A stretch of DNA of 64,000 bases from Lutibacter sp. A80 (lineage in GTDB: Bacteria > Bacteroidota > Bacteroidia > Flavobacteriales > Flavobacteriaceae), in contig NZ_CP092480.1 of the NCBI RefSeq assembly GCF_022429645.1, positions 3,702,501 to 3,766,500 of the forward strand. Direction: 5' to 3'. This document shows positions 42,649 to 51,930 of the stretch, one piece after another. Each line of letters begins with the position of its first letter. The stretch's first letter is position 1. The translations under genes and the position numbers were made by a program. The notes beneath the pieces were generated by a model. It was not told the origin of the DNA. It was given only the letters and a program-made list of their open reading frames with translations, and did not search any database.

Positions 42649-43491
42649 TTAGCTATTATAGTTATTCCAACGTCTTTCTTCTCTTGTAATAATTGAAGTA
42701 AATTTTTGTGGTAAATTTATTTTAATTGTTGTTTGTAAGCTGGTTTTTGGGTGTTCAAAAATAATTTTAGATGCACATAAAAATAAGCCTTTCCCTTTAT
42801 GGATTGTTTCTGGATTACCATATAATTTATCTCCTAAAATTGGGCGGTTAATACTTGCCATATGTATTCTAATTTGATGTGTTCTTCCAGTTTTAGGAAA
42901 TGCTTTTATAAGGCTTAGTATATCATATTTTAGCGAGTGAAAAGATTTTACAACTTCAAAATTAGTTATGGAGGGTTTATTATCAATAGGGAGGTCTATA
43001 GTTTCAGTCTTAATTATTTTACCAATTACAATAGCACTGTATTGTTTTTTTATTGTTTGATTTTTAAATTGTTTACCAAGTTCTATTTGTGCAGTTTTAG
43101 TTTTTGCTACTAATAAAATACCAGAGGTTTGGTTATCTAATCTATGTACAGGAGTAGGAATGGTTAATGCATCTAATTGCTGGCTTTTTTTTAAATTATA
43201 AGATAAAGCATTTGCAATAGTTTTAAATTTATTTCCACTTACAGTAATTCCAGCCGGTTTGTTAATAACTGCAATATGGTCATCTTCAAATATAACCTCT
43301 AAATTAAATTTATAAACTTTAGGTTGTTTATTAGGGTCGTCAATAAGTTCAATTATTTGATCAGGTTTAACCCAGGTTGCAGTTTTGGCAATTACTCCAT
43401 CAATAAGAACTCTACCTTGTTTTATAGCTTTTTTAACACCGCTATTTGAGGGTATGTATGTATAAAATATTTTTGGAGCATATTCTTGCAA
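42649..43491 (-). CDS. RluA-family pseudouridine synthase (start uncertain)
   Basis: 280 residues counted from TTG 43491. It has an S4-like N-terminus (GVKKAIKQGRVLIDGVIAKTATWVKPDQIIEL) and the catalytic HRLDNQTSGILLVAKT motif (~115) with the nucleophile Asp, then the KTGRTHQIRIHMASI motif. It isomerises uridine in rRNA or tRNA. There is no in-frame ATG: the frame stays open upstream with a plausible conserved prefix (KIVDTHIVPKSIEKIRL), so translation may start at a rare ATT near 43542-43545 instead. It lies downstream of a NUDIX gene on the same strand. Confidence 0.88.
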   Translation of the reverse strand: MQEYAPKIFYTYIPSNSGVKKAIKQGRVLIDGVIAKTATWVKPDQIIELIDDPNKQPKVYKFNLEVIFEDDHIAVINKPAGITVSGNKFKTIANALSYNLKKSQQLDALTIPTPVHRLDNQTSGILLVAKTKTAQIELGKQFKNQTIKKQYSAIVIGKIIKTETIDLPIDNKPSITNFEVVKSFHSLKYDILSLIKAFPKTGRTHQIRIHMASINRPILGDKLYGNPETIHKGKGLFLCASKIIFEHPKTSLQTTIKINLPQKFTSIITREERRWNNYNS

Positions 43492-43559
43492 CCTTATTTT
43501 TTCTATACTTTTTGGGACAATATGCGTATCTACTATTTTAATAATTGTGTTTTTGTTAT

Positions 43560-43943
43560 TTAAAGTAATTTTTGTTGGTGAAGTATTTCTATAATTTCTT
43601 TATAATCAAAAGAAAGTTTTAGGTTTGCGGCTTCAGAAAATGAAAACCAATTATAATCAGCAACTTCTTCTTCCTGAATTTTTATTTCACCTGTCCAGTT
43701 TCCTAAAAAACGATAGTATTTTTTGCCCTGCCAAACACCTGTCTTAATAATTTTTGTAGGTGTAAAATCCAAATTACATTCTTCTTTAACTTCTCTAATT
43801 ACATTTTGAACAGCTGTTTCACCTTTTTCAGTTCTTCCACCTGGACAGCCCCAAAAACCAGGATATCTTTCTGTGTAATTCGAACGTTTAAGTAATAGTA
43901 TTTTTTTGTTGTCTAAAATAATTCCTGAAGCAGCTAAAATCAT
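43560..43943 (-). CDS. NUDIX hydrolase
   Basis: 127 residues with a complete Nudix box GGRTEKGETAVQNVIREVKEECNL (G-x5-E-x7-RE-x2-EE; ~36-59). It is otherwise MutT-like (ILAASGIILDNKKILLLKR). It hydrolyses a nucleoside diphosphate linked to another group; the substrate cannot be named. It lies 7 nt after the secreted-protein gene. Confidence 0.92.
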   Translation of the reverse strand: MILAASGIILDNKKILLLKRSNYTERYPGFWGCPGGRTEKGETAVQNVIREVKEECNLDFTPTKIIKTGVWQGKKYYRFLGNWTGEIKIQEEEVADYNWFSFSEAANLKLSFDYKEIIEILHQQKLL

Positions 43944-43950
43944 AAATATA

Positions 43951-44634
43951 TTAATGATAAATTACTCCTAATGTAGCATTTTGGCCAGTTGCAAGCGCCC
44001 ATTCTTTAGAAGATATAAGGTTTCCGTTGGCATCATATAAATTTAATTCAGCAGTATTTGGACCAGATAAACCTTGGTTTATTGCTTGAAAATCAACTCT
44101 GTTATAGCCTTCTTCTAAATCTATATAATATACATAATAGTTACCTTTTAAGCCAATATTATCGCTAACTAGCTGTTCATTTACAAAAATTCTAATTCTA
44201 TCTCCATCTACATAACTATAGTCTCTACATTCAACTTTTACCCTTTTTGTGGTGCTTTTTACTGTACCTAAACTGAAGGTGCTGTTAAGTTTTGTATGGG
44301 TTACATCTTTATTTTTAAAATATTTTTTTCCAATAATATCTTTATTTTCAGGTAAATTTTCCATTAAAAAATTTGAATTATTATTGGGTTTAGCAGAGTT
44401 TAATTGCTTGTTAATTGCTGCAGTATTTACCTGTTTGTTTATATTAAGATCTAATTGATTATTAGTACTTACTTTAGAACCGAAGGATTTTGCTTTTAAT
44501 TGATTGGTGCTTCTGGTGGTATTTATTTCATTATCAAATTTTTTAATTTTTGTAGTGTCGGCTTGTGCAAAAGCAGTATTAATTACTGTATTTATTAACA
44601 AAAAGCTGAAAAATATTTTTAATGAAACCTTCAT
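43951..44634 (-). CDS. Secreted protein of unknown function
   Basis: 227 residues. Signal peptide MKVSLKIFFSFLLINTVINTAFAQ, then an Asn/Thr/Lys-rich low-complexity region (~25-100), then a beta-sandwich-looking C-terminal domain (KVECRDYSYVDGDRIRIFVNEQLVSDNI…GYNRVDFQAINQGLSGPNTAELNLYDANGNL). I recognise the C-terminal part as common among secreted Flavobacteriaceae proteins but cannot name it. It begins the minus-strand unit with NUDIX and RluA. Confidence 0.7.
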   Translation of the reverse strand: MKVSLKIFFSFLLINTVINTAFAQADTTKIKKFDNEINTTRSTNQLKAKSFGSKVSTNNQLDLNINKQVNTAAINKQLNSAKPNNNSNFLMENLPENKDIIGKKYFKNKDVTHTKLNSTFSLGTVKSTTKRVKVECRDYSYVDGDRIRIFVNEQLVSDNIGLKGNYYVYYIDLEEGYNRVDFQAINQGLSGPNTAELNLYDANGNLISSKEWALATGQNATLGVIYH

Positions 44635-44713
44635 AGTTAGATTTTAAATTACATAATAGCAAAAAAAATGCCAATTACTCTAAATTTAGCTGTTTAGTAT
44701 ACAAAAATAATAA

Positions 44714-44743
44714 AAATAGCCTCAACCGTAGTTGAGGCTATTT
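44714..44743 (-). terminator. Terminator of htpG
   Basis: aaatagcctcaa pairs with ttgaggctattt around a 6-nt loop, in AT-rich flanks. Confidence 0.88.
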
Positions 44744-44780
44744 ATTAAATCTATGTTAAAGTGTTTATTATTAATGGTTT

Positions 44781-46670
44781 TTACTTCACCATTTGAAAAC
44801 TACGTTTTATAAATTGGGTAAGCTCTTCACCTTTTAAAAGGTTTTGAGAAAGTCTTGCCAAGTCAAACGCTTGTTGAATAAGTCGTTCTTGTTTCTTTTT
44901 AGTTTTTGTATTTAAAATTTCACTTACCAACTCATTATTAGTATTTACAACTAAATTGTACATTTCTGGAAAATTACCCATTCCCATCATACCACCACCA
45001 CCGGTAGCTTGCATTTCTTTCATTCTACGCATAAACTCAGGTTGCGTAATCATAAATGGGTTGGCGTTAGAATCCATAGCTTCTAACTGTACAGTATAAG
45101 TTTCTTTAGGAATTGCACCTTCAATAATAGGTTTTAAGGTTTCTTTTTCTTCATCAGAAAGTTTACTTATTACATTTTCGTCTTTTTTAATTAAGTTGTC
45201 GATGTGGTCACCGTCAACTCTTGTAAATTGAATGTTTTCTTTGCTTCCTTCTAATTTTTGAATTAAATGTGAAACAATTGGTGAGTCTAATAAAAGTACT
45301 TGGTATCCTTTTTCTTTAGCAGCATCTATATAACTGTGTTGTTCTTTTACATCTGAAGCATAAAGAATTATAGTTTTATCGTCTTTATCTGTTTGTGCAG
45401 GTTTTATTTTTTCGATTAATTCATCAAAAGTAAAGTACTCTTTATCTACTGTTGGATACAATGCAAATTTGTCAGATTTTTCGAAGAATTTTTCTTCAGA
45501 AAGCATTCCGTATTCAATAATAACTTTAATATCATCCCATTTTTCTTCAAAAGCTTTTCTATCATTTTTAAATAAACTAATTAGTTTATCTGCAACTTTA
45601 CGTGTAATATAGCTTGAGATTTTTTTAACCGCACCATCTGCTTGTAAATACGAACGAGATACGTTTAAAGGAATATCTGGAGAATCTATTACTCCACGTA
45701 GCATTTGTAAAAAGTCAGGAACAATTCCTTCTACATTGTCAGTTACAAATACTTGATTTTGGTATAGTTGTATTTTATCTTTTGTAGGGTCTACACTTTT
45801 ATTTAATTTAGGGAAGTATAAAATACCTGTTAAATTAAATGGGTAATCTACATTTAAATGAATGTTAAATAAAGGTTCTTCAAATTGCATTGGATACAAT
45901 TCTCTATAGAAAGCTTTATAATCTTCATCGGTTAAATCACTAGGACTTTTTGTCCAAGCAGGAGTAGGGTTGTTTACAATATTATCTACTGTAATTGTTT
46001 CTGGTTTTGCATCTTTATCTGCATCTTCTGGAAGAGGTAAATTTTCTTCACGTGTTCCAAATTTAATTGGAATTGGCATAAACTTATTGTACTTATTTAA
46101 AAGTTCGTTTATTTTACTTTCTTCTAAAAAATCTAAAGATTCTTCGTCTATATGAAGTACAATTTCTGTTCCTCTATCTGTTTTATCTGTTTCTTCTAAG
46201 GTGTATTTTGGACTTCCGTCACATTCCCAACGTACAGCTTTTGAACCTTCGACAAAAGATTTAGTAAATATTTCAACTCTTTCAGCTACCATAAAAGAAG
46301 AGTAGAAACCTAAACCAAAATGACCAATAATACCAGAATCTTCAACTTTGTCTTTGTATTTTTCAACAAATTCTTCTGCTCCAGAAAAAGCGACTTGGTT
46401 AATGTATTTTTCAACTTCTTCACCTGTCATTCCAATTCCTTGGTCAATAATTCTAATTTCCTTTTTTTCTTTATCAACTTTTATCTCAAGCATTGGATTT
46501 CCAATATCTCCTTTAACTTCACCTAAAGTAGATAAGTGTTTTAATTTTAAAGTCGCATCCGTTGCGTTTGAGATTAATTCACGTAAAAATATTTCGTGAT
46601 CCGAGTACAAGAATTTTTTAATAATAGGAAAAATGTTCTCCGCAGTTACATTAATATTTCCAGTTGCCAT
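44781..46670 (-). CDS. htpG: Molecular chaperone HtpG (Hsp90)
   Basis: 629 residues. The N-terminal GHKL ATPase has LRELISNATDATLK, IIDQGIGMTGEEVE and HFGLGFYSSFMVA; the middle domain includes GILYFPKLNKS and LNVSRSYLQAD; the C-terminal domain dimerises and has a Gly/Met stretch (GGGMMGMGNFPEM, ~560). Length and order are those of bacterial Hsp90. A TGACA-AAC-TGGCA element lies ~70 nt upstream (46742-46754) and may be a heat-shock operator. Confidence 0.97.
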   Translation of the reverse strand: MATGNINVTAENIFPIIKKFLYSDHEIFLRELISNATDATLKLKHLSTLGEVKGDIGNPMLEIKVDKEKKEIRIIDQGIGMTGEEVEKYINQVAFSGAEEFVEKYKDKVEDSGIIGHFGLGFYSSFMVAERVEIFTKSFVEGSKAVRWECDGSPKYTLEETDKTDRGTEIVLHIDEESLDFLEESKINELLNKYNKFMPIPIKFGTREENLPLPEDADKDAKPETITVDNIVNNPTPAWTKSPSDLTDEDYKAFYRELYPMQFEEPLFNIHLNVDYPFNLTGILYFPKLNKSVDPTKDKIQLYQNQVFVTDNVEGIVPDFLQMLRGVIDSPDIPLNVSRSYLQADGAVKKISSYITRKVADKLISLFKNDRKAFEEKWDDIKVIIEYGMLSEEKFFEKSDKFALYPTVDKEYFTFDELIEKIKPAQTDKDDKTIILYASDVKEQHSYIDAAKEKGYQVLLLDSPIVSHLIQKLEGSKENIQFTRVDGDHIDNLIKKDENVISKLSDEEKETLKPIIEGAIPKETYTVQLEAMDSNANPFMITQPEFMRRMKEMQATGGGGMMGMGNFPEMYNLVVNTNNELVSEILNTKTKKKQERLIQQAFDLARLSQNLLKGEELTQFIKRSFQMVK

Positions 46671-46741
46671 ATTTTTTTATTTTATTAAATTTAATTTTTA
46701 TAACATTGTATTGGTCAAAAAAAATACCAAACTAGTTAGGG

Positions 46742-46754
46742 TGACAAACTGGCA
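46742..46754. promoter_or_regulatory. Candidate heat-shock operator upstream of htpG
   Basis: TGACA-AAC-TGGCA: two TGnCA boxes (each self-palindromic) 3 nt apart, 72 nt before the htpG start. I recall similar elements before heat-shock genes in Bacteroidota; one instance here is weak evidence. Confidence 0.3.
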
Positions 46755-46940
46755 CTTTTCTAAGTTTAAATCATAATTTAAAACAAGTGATTTTATTAAT
46801 TTAAGGTTAATATTGGCTAGGTTTTACATATAGACTTTTTAAGTATATTTTTTAAAGGGAATTAGTAGAAAAGTTTAAAAGATGAAAAAACTTTAATTTG
46901 TAATAATTACTTATTTTTATGGCAAAATAACAATTTACGT

Positions 46941-47624
46941 ATGGATGATTTTATTTTAATAAATGGTTACAAGCATTATAGCTATAAACAAGCAGTTTTT
47001 TCTGAAGAAGAAATGTTGAAAAAATCTAAAGAATATTTTGAATCGTCTAATAAAAGAAGATCAGTTCGTGATTTTTCGGATAAAAATGTGCCCTTAGAAG
47101 TAATTGAAAATATAATTAAAACTGCATCTACAGCACCTTCTGGAGCAAATAAACAACCTTGGACTTTTTGTGTTGTAAAAAGCGCTGAAATTAAAAAAGA
47201 AATTAGATTAGCTGCTGAAGCCGAAGAGCGCAAAAGTTATAGTGAAAGAATGAATGATGAATGGTTGAAAGATTTAAAACATTTAGGGACTGATGCAAAT
47301 AAGCCTTTTTTAGAAACTGCACCTTATTTAATAATTGTGTTTAAGCACTCTTATGAATATGATTTGAATGGTAATAAAGAACAAAATTATTATGTAAACG
47401 AGTCTGTTGGTTTGGCTTGTGGCTTATTAATTTCGGCAATACATAATGCGGGTTTGGTAACATTAACTCATACTCCAAGTCCTATGCGTTTTTTAGAAAA
47501 AATATTAAAGCGTCCAGATAATGAACGTGCTTTTTTAGTGTTGCCAGTAGGTTATCAGGCGGAAAACGTATTTGTGCCAGATAATAAACGTAAGTCTCTT
47601 GAAGAGGTAATGGAACTATATTAA
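46941..47624 (+). CDS. Iodotyrosine-deiodinase-like flavoprotein (nitroreductase fold)
   Basis: 227 residues with FMN-binding nitroreductase features: KRRSVRDFSDK (~38), TASTAPSGANKQPWTF (~61), and the C-terminal LVTLTHTPSPMRFLE and LPVGYQ. What singles it out is the active-site lid: Glu96, Tyr100 and Lys121 match human iodotyrosine deiodinase Glu157/Tyr161/Lys182 in order and exact spacing (4 and 21), with flanking EWLKDLKHL and FLETAPYLII also alike. That family reductively dehalogenates halotyrosines. There is no membrane anchor. It is a single gene with its own terminator; the physiological substrate in bacteria is not settled. Confidence 0.85.
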   Translation: MDDFILINGYKHYSYKQAVFSEEEMLKKSKEYFESSNKRRSVRDFSDKNVPLEVIENIIKTASTAPSGANKQPWTFCVVKSAEIKKEIRLAAEAEERKSYSERMNDEWLKDLKHLGTDANKPFLETAPYLIIVFKHSYEYDLNGNKEQNYYVNESVGLACGLLISAIHNAGLVTLTHTPSPMRFLEKILKRPDNERAFLVLPVGYQAENVFVPDNKRKSLEEVMELY

Positions 47625-47659
47625 AAAGCTGTATGAAAATTTAATTTTCATACAGCTTT
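47625..47659. terminator. Bidirectional terminator
   Basis: aaagctgtatgaaaatt and aattttcatacagcttt form a 17-bp stem between the convergent deiodinase-like and S9 peptidase genes. Confidence 0.92.
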
Positions 47660-47682
47660 CAATTAATAATTAAAATTTAATA

Positions 47683-50106
47683 TTATTCCATAACTCTATT
47701 TTTTACATATTTTTCTAACCATTGGTCTTGTTCCCAAAGCATATGTAATACCGATTCTTTAGCGCTATATCCATGACTTTCTTTTGGAAGCATTACTAAA
47801 CGAACTGGAGCACCTAATCCTTTTAAAGCATTAAAATAGCGTTCACTTTGTAATGGATATGTTCCAGAATTATTATCTGCTTCTCCGTGGATTAATAATA
47901 ACGGAGTTTTCATAGTGTCTGCATGCATAAAAGGAGACATTTGGTAATAAATTTCTGGAGCTTCCCAATAATTACGTTCTTCACTTTGAAATCCAAAAGG
48001 AGTTAAAGTTCTGTTGTATGCACCACTTCTGGCAATTCCAGCGGCAAATAAATTAGAATGTGCTAATAAATTAGCAGTCATAAAAGCACCGTAAGAGTGT
48101 CCTCCAACAGCAACTTTATTTCTATCAATATACCCTAATTTATCAACGGCATCAATTGCAGCTTTTCCATTGGCTACTAACTGTTTAATAAATGTATCGT
48201 TAGGCTCTTCATCTCCTTCACCAACTATTGGGAACGAAGCATCATCTAAAACCACATAACCTCTAGTTACCCAATACACCATAGAACCATAATAAGGATA
48301 TGTAAATTCATTTGAATTTGAAGTACTTTGTCCTGCACTACTCTTATCTTTATATTCTCTTGGATAAGCCCACATTACCATTGGGTATTTTTTACCTTCT
48401 TGATAGTTTGTAGGTAAATATAAAACTCCCGATAGTTCTATGCCGTCATCTCTTTTGTATTTAATAACTTCTTTATGCACATTTTGTATGCTTTTAAAAG
48501 GATTTTCAAAAGTTGTTAAAGCAATTGGTTTCGACCTTTTTTTAATATTTCTGATGTAATAATTAGGGTATTCGTTTTTAGATTCTATACGAACAATAAT
48601 TTCACCTTTTCTAATATCTAAAATATCTAAAATACCTTCAACTTTATCGGTTAATTTAGATTGGTATAGCCTTTTAGTTTTTAAGTTTTTTAAACTTAGT
48701 TCATCAACAAACGGGAACTTTCCAGCTTCGCTGTAACCATCTCCAATCAAATAGGCATTTCCTTTATTTAATGAAAGTGTATACCTGCCAAATTCATTTC
48801 TTTTTGTAACAAAACTTCCAGGATCGCTGTACTGATCTTGATAATTTCTATCTGAAATTAATTTAGGTTCAATGTTATTATTAGATGGATTAAAAATATA
48901 GGTTTTTGTATTTCGAGTATTCCACCAATAATCATATGCAATTGCAGTTGTGTTATTACCCCAATCTATACCAGAAAATCTACCAATTGTTTTTAATATT
49001 GAATTAGCTTTACCATTAAAAGGTGCATTTAATTCAAAAACTTCATCTCTAAAAGCAACTTCTTTAGCAGGATCACCTTCATCTAAAGCTTCGCACCAAT
49101 AAAGTGTAGCAGGTTTATCGGCTCTCCAACTAAGGTTTCTTATTCCTGTTCTAACAGCCATAAACCCTTTTGGCAAGTCTTCAATTAAAGGGATTTCTAA
49201 TATTGTTTTTACCAGCGTTCCATCGGCATTATAAATTGTTGTTTTTGAAGGGAATCTACGGTAAGGTACTAAATATGAAAAAGGTTTTTCTATGGTGTTA
49301 ATTAAAATATAATTTCCGTCTGGAGAGAAAGAGATACCACTGTACATATCGCTTTTTTTCCAAAGCGTTTTGTTACCATTTAAATCTATTTTATACAGTT
49401 CTGCCAATGCAAGCTGTTCAAAATTGTGTTCGTCACTTTTATTTTTTAAAAGGTCTTGATAGGTTCTATTTTGAGCTTTTACACCTTGTTCACTAATTGA
49501 TATTGTAGGTCCAGTTGGAACAGCAGTTTTAGTATCAATTAATGCTTGTTTTTCTTTTGAAATAGTTTTTATTAGTATTGAATTACTGTCTTTAAACCAA
49601 GAAAATGGCATGCCTGTATTTGCATTTAAGTTGGCTTCGGTTATTTTTTTTGCAGTTTTGGCTTCAATATCTAATATCCAAAGTTCCACACCAGTATTTA
49701 CGGTATTTGTAAAGGCCATCTTTTTTTGATTAGGAGACCACGAAAAGTAAGAGTAGCGTCCGTTATTAGGTAAGCCACTAACATTTTCTTCTTTGGAGTT
49801 TTTTCCAACACGTACTTTAATATTGGTATAATAGCGCTGTCTACTATTTATGTTGGTTTTAGGATTAATTCTAAGTCCAGCAAGTCGCATTTCTGTTTCG
49901 GAAAGTTCTTCAATATTTTTGAAGTTAGACCGGTATAAAAAGACAAAATTTTCACCTTTTTCATCCATTCTCATTGTTGGTGCTAGTGGTGCCTCTGCAA
50001 GTTCTAAGATTTCTTGAGGAGGTTTTTGATAGGTTAGCGCTTCTTGTGCAAACATAAAGGGTCCGCAAAGCATAGCCATAGCTACTGTAAAAAATATTTT
50101 TTTCAT
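47683..50106 (-). CDS. Secreted S9 prolyl-oligopeptidase-family peptidase
   Basis: 807 residues. Signal peptide MKKIFFTVAMAMLCGPFMFAQ. A ~500-residue beta-propeller-like part (FSWSPNQKKMAFTN, ISFSPDGNYILI) precedes the alpha/beta hydrolase domain with VAVGGHSYGAFMTANLLAH (Ser ~ 672), LLLIHGEADNNSG (Asp) and KESHGYS (His). The sequence layout resembles the glutamyl-endopeptidase-like branch known from plant chloroplasts and Bacteroidota. It is a probable periplasmic peptidase degrading short peptides. Confidence 0.93.
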   Translation of the reverse strand: MKKIFFTVAMAMLCGPFMFAQEALTYQKPPQEILELAEAPLAPTMRMDEKGENFVFLYRSNFKNIEELSETEMRLAGLRINPKTNINSRQRYYTNIKVRVGKNSKEENVSGLPNNGRYSYFSWSPNQKKMAFTNTVNTGVELWILDIEAKTAKKITEANLNANTGMPFSWFKDSNSILIKTISKEKQALIDTKTAVPTGPTISISEQGVKAQNRTYQDLLKNKSDEHNFEQLALAELYKIDLNGNKTLWKKSDMYSGISFSPDGNYILINTIEKPFSYLVPYRRFPSKTTIYNADGTLVKTILEIPLIEDLPKGFMAVRTGIRNLSWRADKPATLYWCEALDEGDPAKEVAFRDEVFELNAPFNGKANSILKTIGRFSGIDWGNNTTAIAYDYWWNTRNTKTYIFNPSNNNIEPKLISDRNYQDQYSDPGSFVTKRNEFGRYTLSLNKGNAYLIGDGYSEAGKFPFVDELSLKNLKTKRLYQSKLTDKVEGILDILDIRKGEIIVRIESKNEYPNYYIRNIKKRSKPIALTTFENPFKSIQNVHKEVIKYKRDDGIELSGVLYLPTNYQEGKKYPMVMWAYPREYKDKSSAGQSTSNSNEFTYPYYGSMVYWVTRGYVVLDDASFPIVGEGDEEPNDTFIKQLVANGKAAIDAVDKLGYIDRNKVAVGGHSYGAFMTANLLAHSNLFAAGIARSGAYNRTLTPFGFQSEERNYWEAPEIYYQMSPFMHADTMKTPLLLIHGEADNNSGTYPLQSERYFNALKGLGAPVRLVMLPKESHGYSAKESVLHMLWEQDQWLEKYVKNRVME

Positions 50107-50373
50107 ACTAAAATTGTTTAAACTGATTATTGTTAAATCTAATAAAACAAGACTAATAACCTTATTAATAAAATGTTAAAAGGTAGTATTAAATTATATG
50201 GTTAAATTTTTGTCTAAAAATAAGTTTTTTTAAATATGAAATATTTATTGCTTTTTTTTGAAAAATTCTAAGAAATCTGTTTATTTTTAGTATTTATTTA
50301 ATTATTATTGTAGTAGCTGTAAAATAATTACTGTTTTACAGAGTTTCAAAATACTATAACCAAATATAAAAAT

Positions 50374-51381
50374 ATGTATAATTCTAAAATAACAGGACTT
50401 GGATATTATGTACCTGATACTATTGTTACAAATGATGATTTATCCAAAATGATGGATACAAATGATGCTTGGATTCAGGAAAGAACAGGTATAAAAGAAC
50501 GTAGGTGGATAAAAGAAGGGAGTGAAGATACATCGGCTGTAATGGGAGCAAAAGCATCTCGAATTGCGATAGAAAGAGCTGGTTTAACGTCAGAGGATAT
50601 TGATTTTATTGTTTTTGCTACTTTAAGTCCAGATTATTATTTTCCTGGTTGTGGTGTTCAAATTCAGGAAATGTTAGGAATGCGAACTGTTGGAGCGGTA
50701 GATATAAGAAACCAATGTTCTGGGTTTATTTATGCAATGTCTGTTGCAGATCAATTTATTAAAACAGGAATGTATAAAAATGTTTTAGTTGTTGGTTCAG
50801 AATTTCACTCAGGTGGTTTAGATAAAACAACAAGAGGAAGAGGTGTTTCTGTAATTTTTGGTGATGGTGCTGGTGCAGCAGTGTTGTCAAGAACTGAAGA
50901 TAATACAAAAGGTATTTTATCGTCTCATTTACATTCTGAAGGAAAGCATGCAGAAGAATTAACTGTTTTGGCGCCAAGTATTAAGCATTGGGTGCCACAG
51001 CTTTTAGAAGAGAATGATGAAAATGATGTGTCTTACTATCCATATATGAATGGTACTTTTGTTTTTAAACATGCAGTTGTTCGTTTTTCTGAAGCTATTT
51101 TTGAAGGATTAAAAACAAATAATTTAGAAGCTACAGATATTGATATGTTAATTCCGCATCAGGCAAACCTGCGTATCACACAATTTATTCAAAAGAAATT
51201 TAAATTATCTGACGATAAAGTTCATAGCAATATTCAAAAATATGGGAATACAACTGCTGCATCTGTAATTATAGCTTTAACGGAAGCTTGGGAACAGGGA
51301 AAAATTAAAGACAATGATCTTGTTGTTTTAGCAGCATTTGGAAGTGGATTTACTTGGGGTAGTGTTATTATACGTTGGTAG
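50374..51381 (+). CDS. fabH: 3-oxoacyl-ACP synthase III family protein
   Basis: 335 residues, thiolase fold. The catalytic triad is visible: Cys in DIRNQCSGFIYAM (~115), His in LIPHQANLRI (~261) and Asn in KYGNTTAASVI (~291). It has the FabH N-terminus ITGLGYYVPDTIVTNDDL. It condenses acetyl- or branched acyl-CoA with malonyl-ACP to start fatty acid synthesis. A second FabH is common in Bacteroidota and this could be a specialised paralogue. A terminator follows. Confidence 0.92.
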   Translation: MYNSKITGLGYYVPDTIVTNDDLSKMMDTNDAWIQERTGIKERRWIKEGSEDTSAVMGAKASRIAIERAGLTSEDIDFIVFATLSPDYYFPGCGVQIQEMLGMRTVGAVDIRNQCSGFIYAMSVADQFIKTGMYKNVLVVGSEFHSGGLDKTTRGRGVSVIFGDGAGAAVLSRTEDNTKGILSSHLHSEGKHAEELTVLAPSIKHWVPQLLEENDENDVSYYPYMNGTFVFKHAVVRFSEAIFEGLKTNNLEATDIDMLIPHQANLRITQFIQKKFKLSDDKVHSNIQKYGNTTAASVIIALTEAWEQGKIKDNDLVVLAAFGSGFTWGSVIIRW

Positions 51382-51391
51382 TAAAAAATAA

Positions 51392-51425
51392 AAAAAGCCT
51401 CAGAATGCAAGTTTAGAGGCTTTTT
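51392..51425 (+). terminator. Terminator of fabH
   Basis: aaaaagcctc pairs with gaggcttttt around a 14-nt loop. Confidence 0.8.
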
Positions 51426-51567
51426 ATTAGGGGAAAGTTAATTAATTCAAACAATTACTTATACCCTTATATTTTATAATTTCACCGTAGAATTATATTA
51501 TAAAGACGCTTGATTACTTTAAACTGTTACTATTGAAAAGTTAATATAATGTTAAATAATTTTATTG

Positions 51568-51930
51568 ATGTATAATAAAACACTGGTAATTGGAGCTTCA
51601 ATAAATCCAAATAGATATTCTAATAAAGCCGTAAAGTTATTGTTAGAAAAGGGAGTTGAAGTATCTGCTATTGGAAATAAACAAGGAGAAATATTAGGTG
51701 TTGAAATTTTTAATTCTAAAGAGTTATTAGAAAATATACATACTGTTACATTGTATCTAAACGCAAAAAATCAAGAAAATTATTATGATTATGTTGTGCG
51801 GTTGAAACCTGAACGTGTAATTTTTAATCCTGGAGCTGAAAATTTAGAATTTGAAAAAATATTAACAGCAAATAGTATTCAATTTGAAAAAGCTTGTACT
51901 TTAGTTTTATTAAGTATTGGTGCCTATTAA
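51568..51930 (+). CDS. CoA-binding (YccU-like) protein
   Basis: 120 residues from ATG 51568 (a TTG three bases earlier is unlikely). Rossmann-type fold: TLVIGASINPNRYSNKAVKLLLEKG, with VEIFNSKELLENIHTVTLYLNAKNQ and the ERVIFNPGAEN motif. This is the stand-alone CoA-binding domain family. Its role is unclear, with a proposed acyl-CoA sensor function. Its last 4 nt overlap the converging ABC gene. Confidence 0.88.
   Translation: MYNKTLVIGASINPNRYSNKAVKLLLEKGVEVSAIGNKQGEILGVEIFNSKELLENIHTVTLYLNAKNQENYYDYVVRLKPERVIFNPGAENLEFEKILTANSIQFEKACTLVLLSIGAY

Noticed and set aside
50362..50369. A minus-strand TATATTTG just before fabH as promoter of the S9 peptidase
   Set aside because: It matches the -7 consensus but would give a ~250-nt leader for the peptidase; too weak to list as a promoter.
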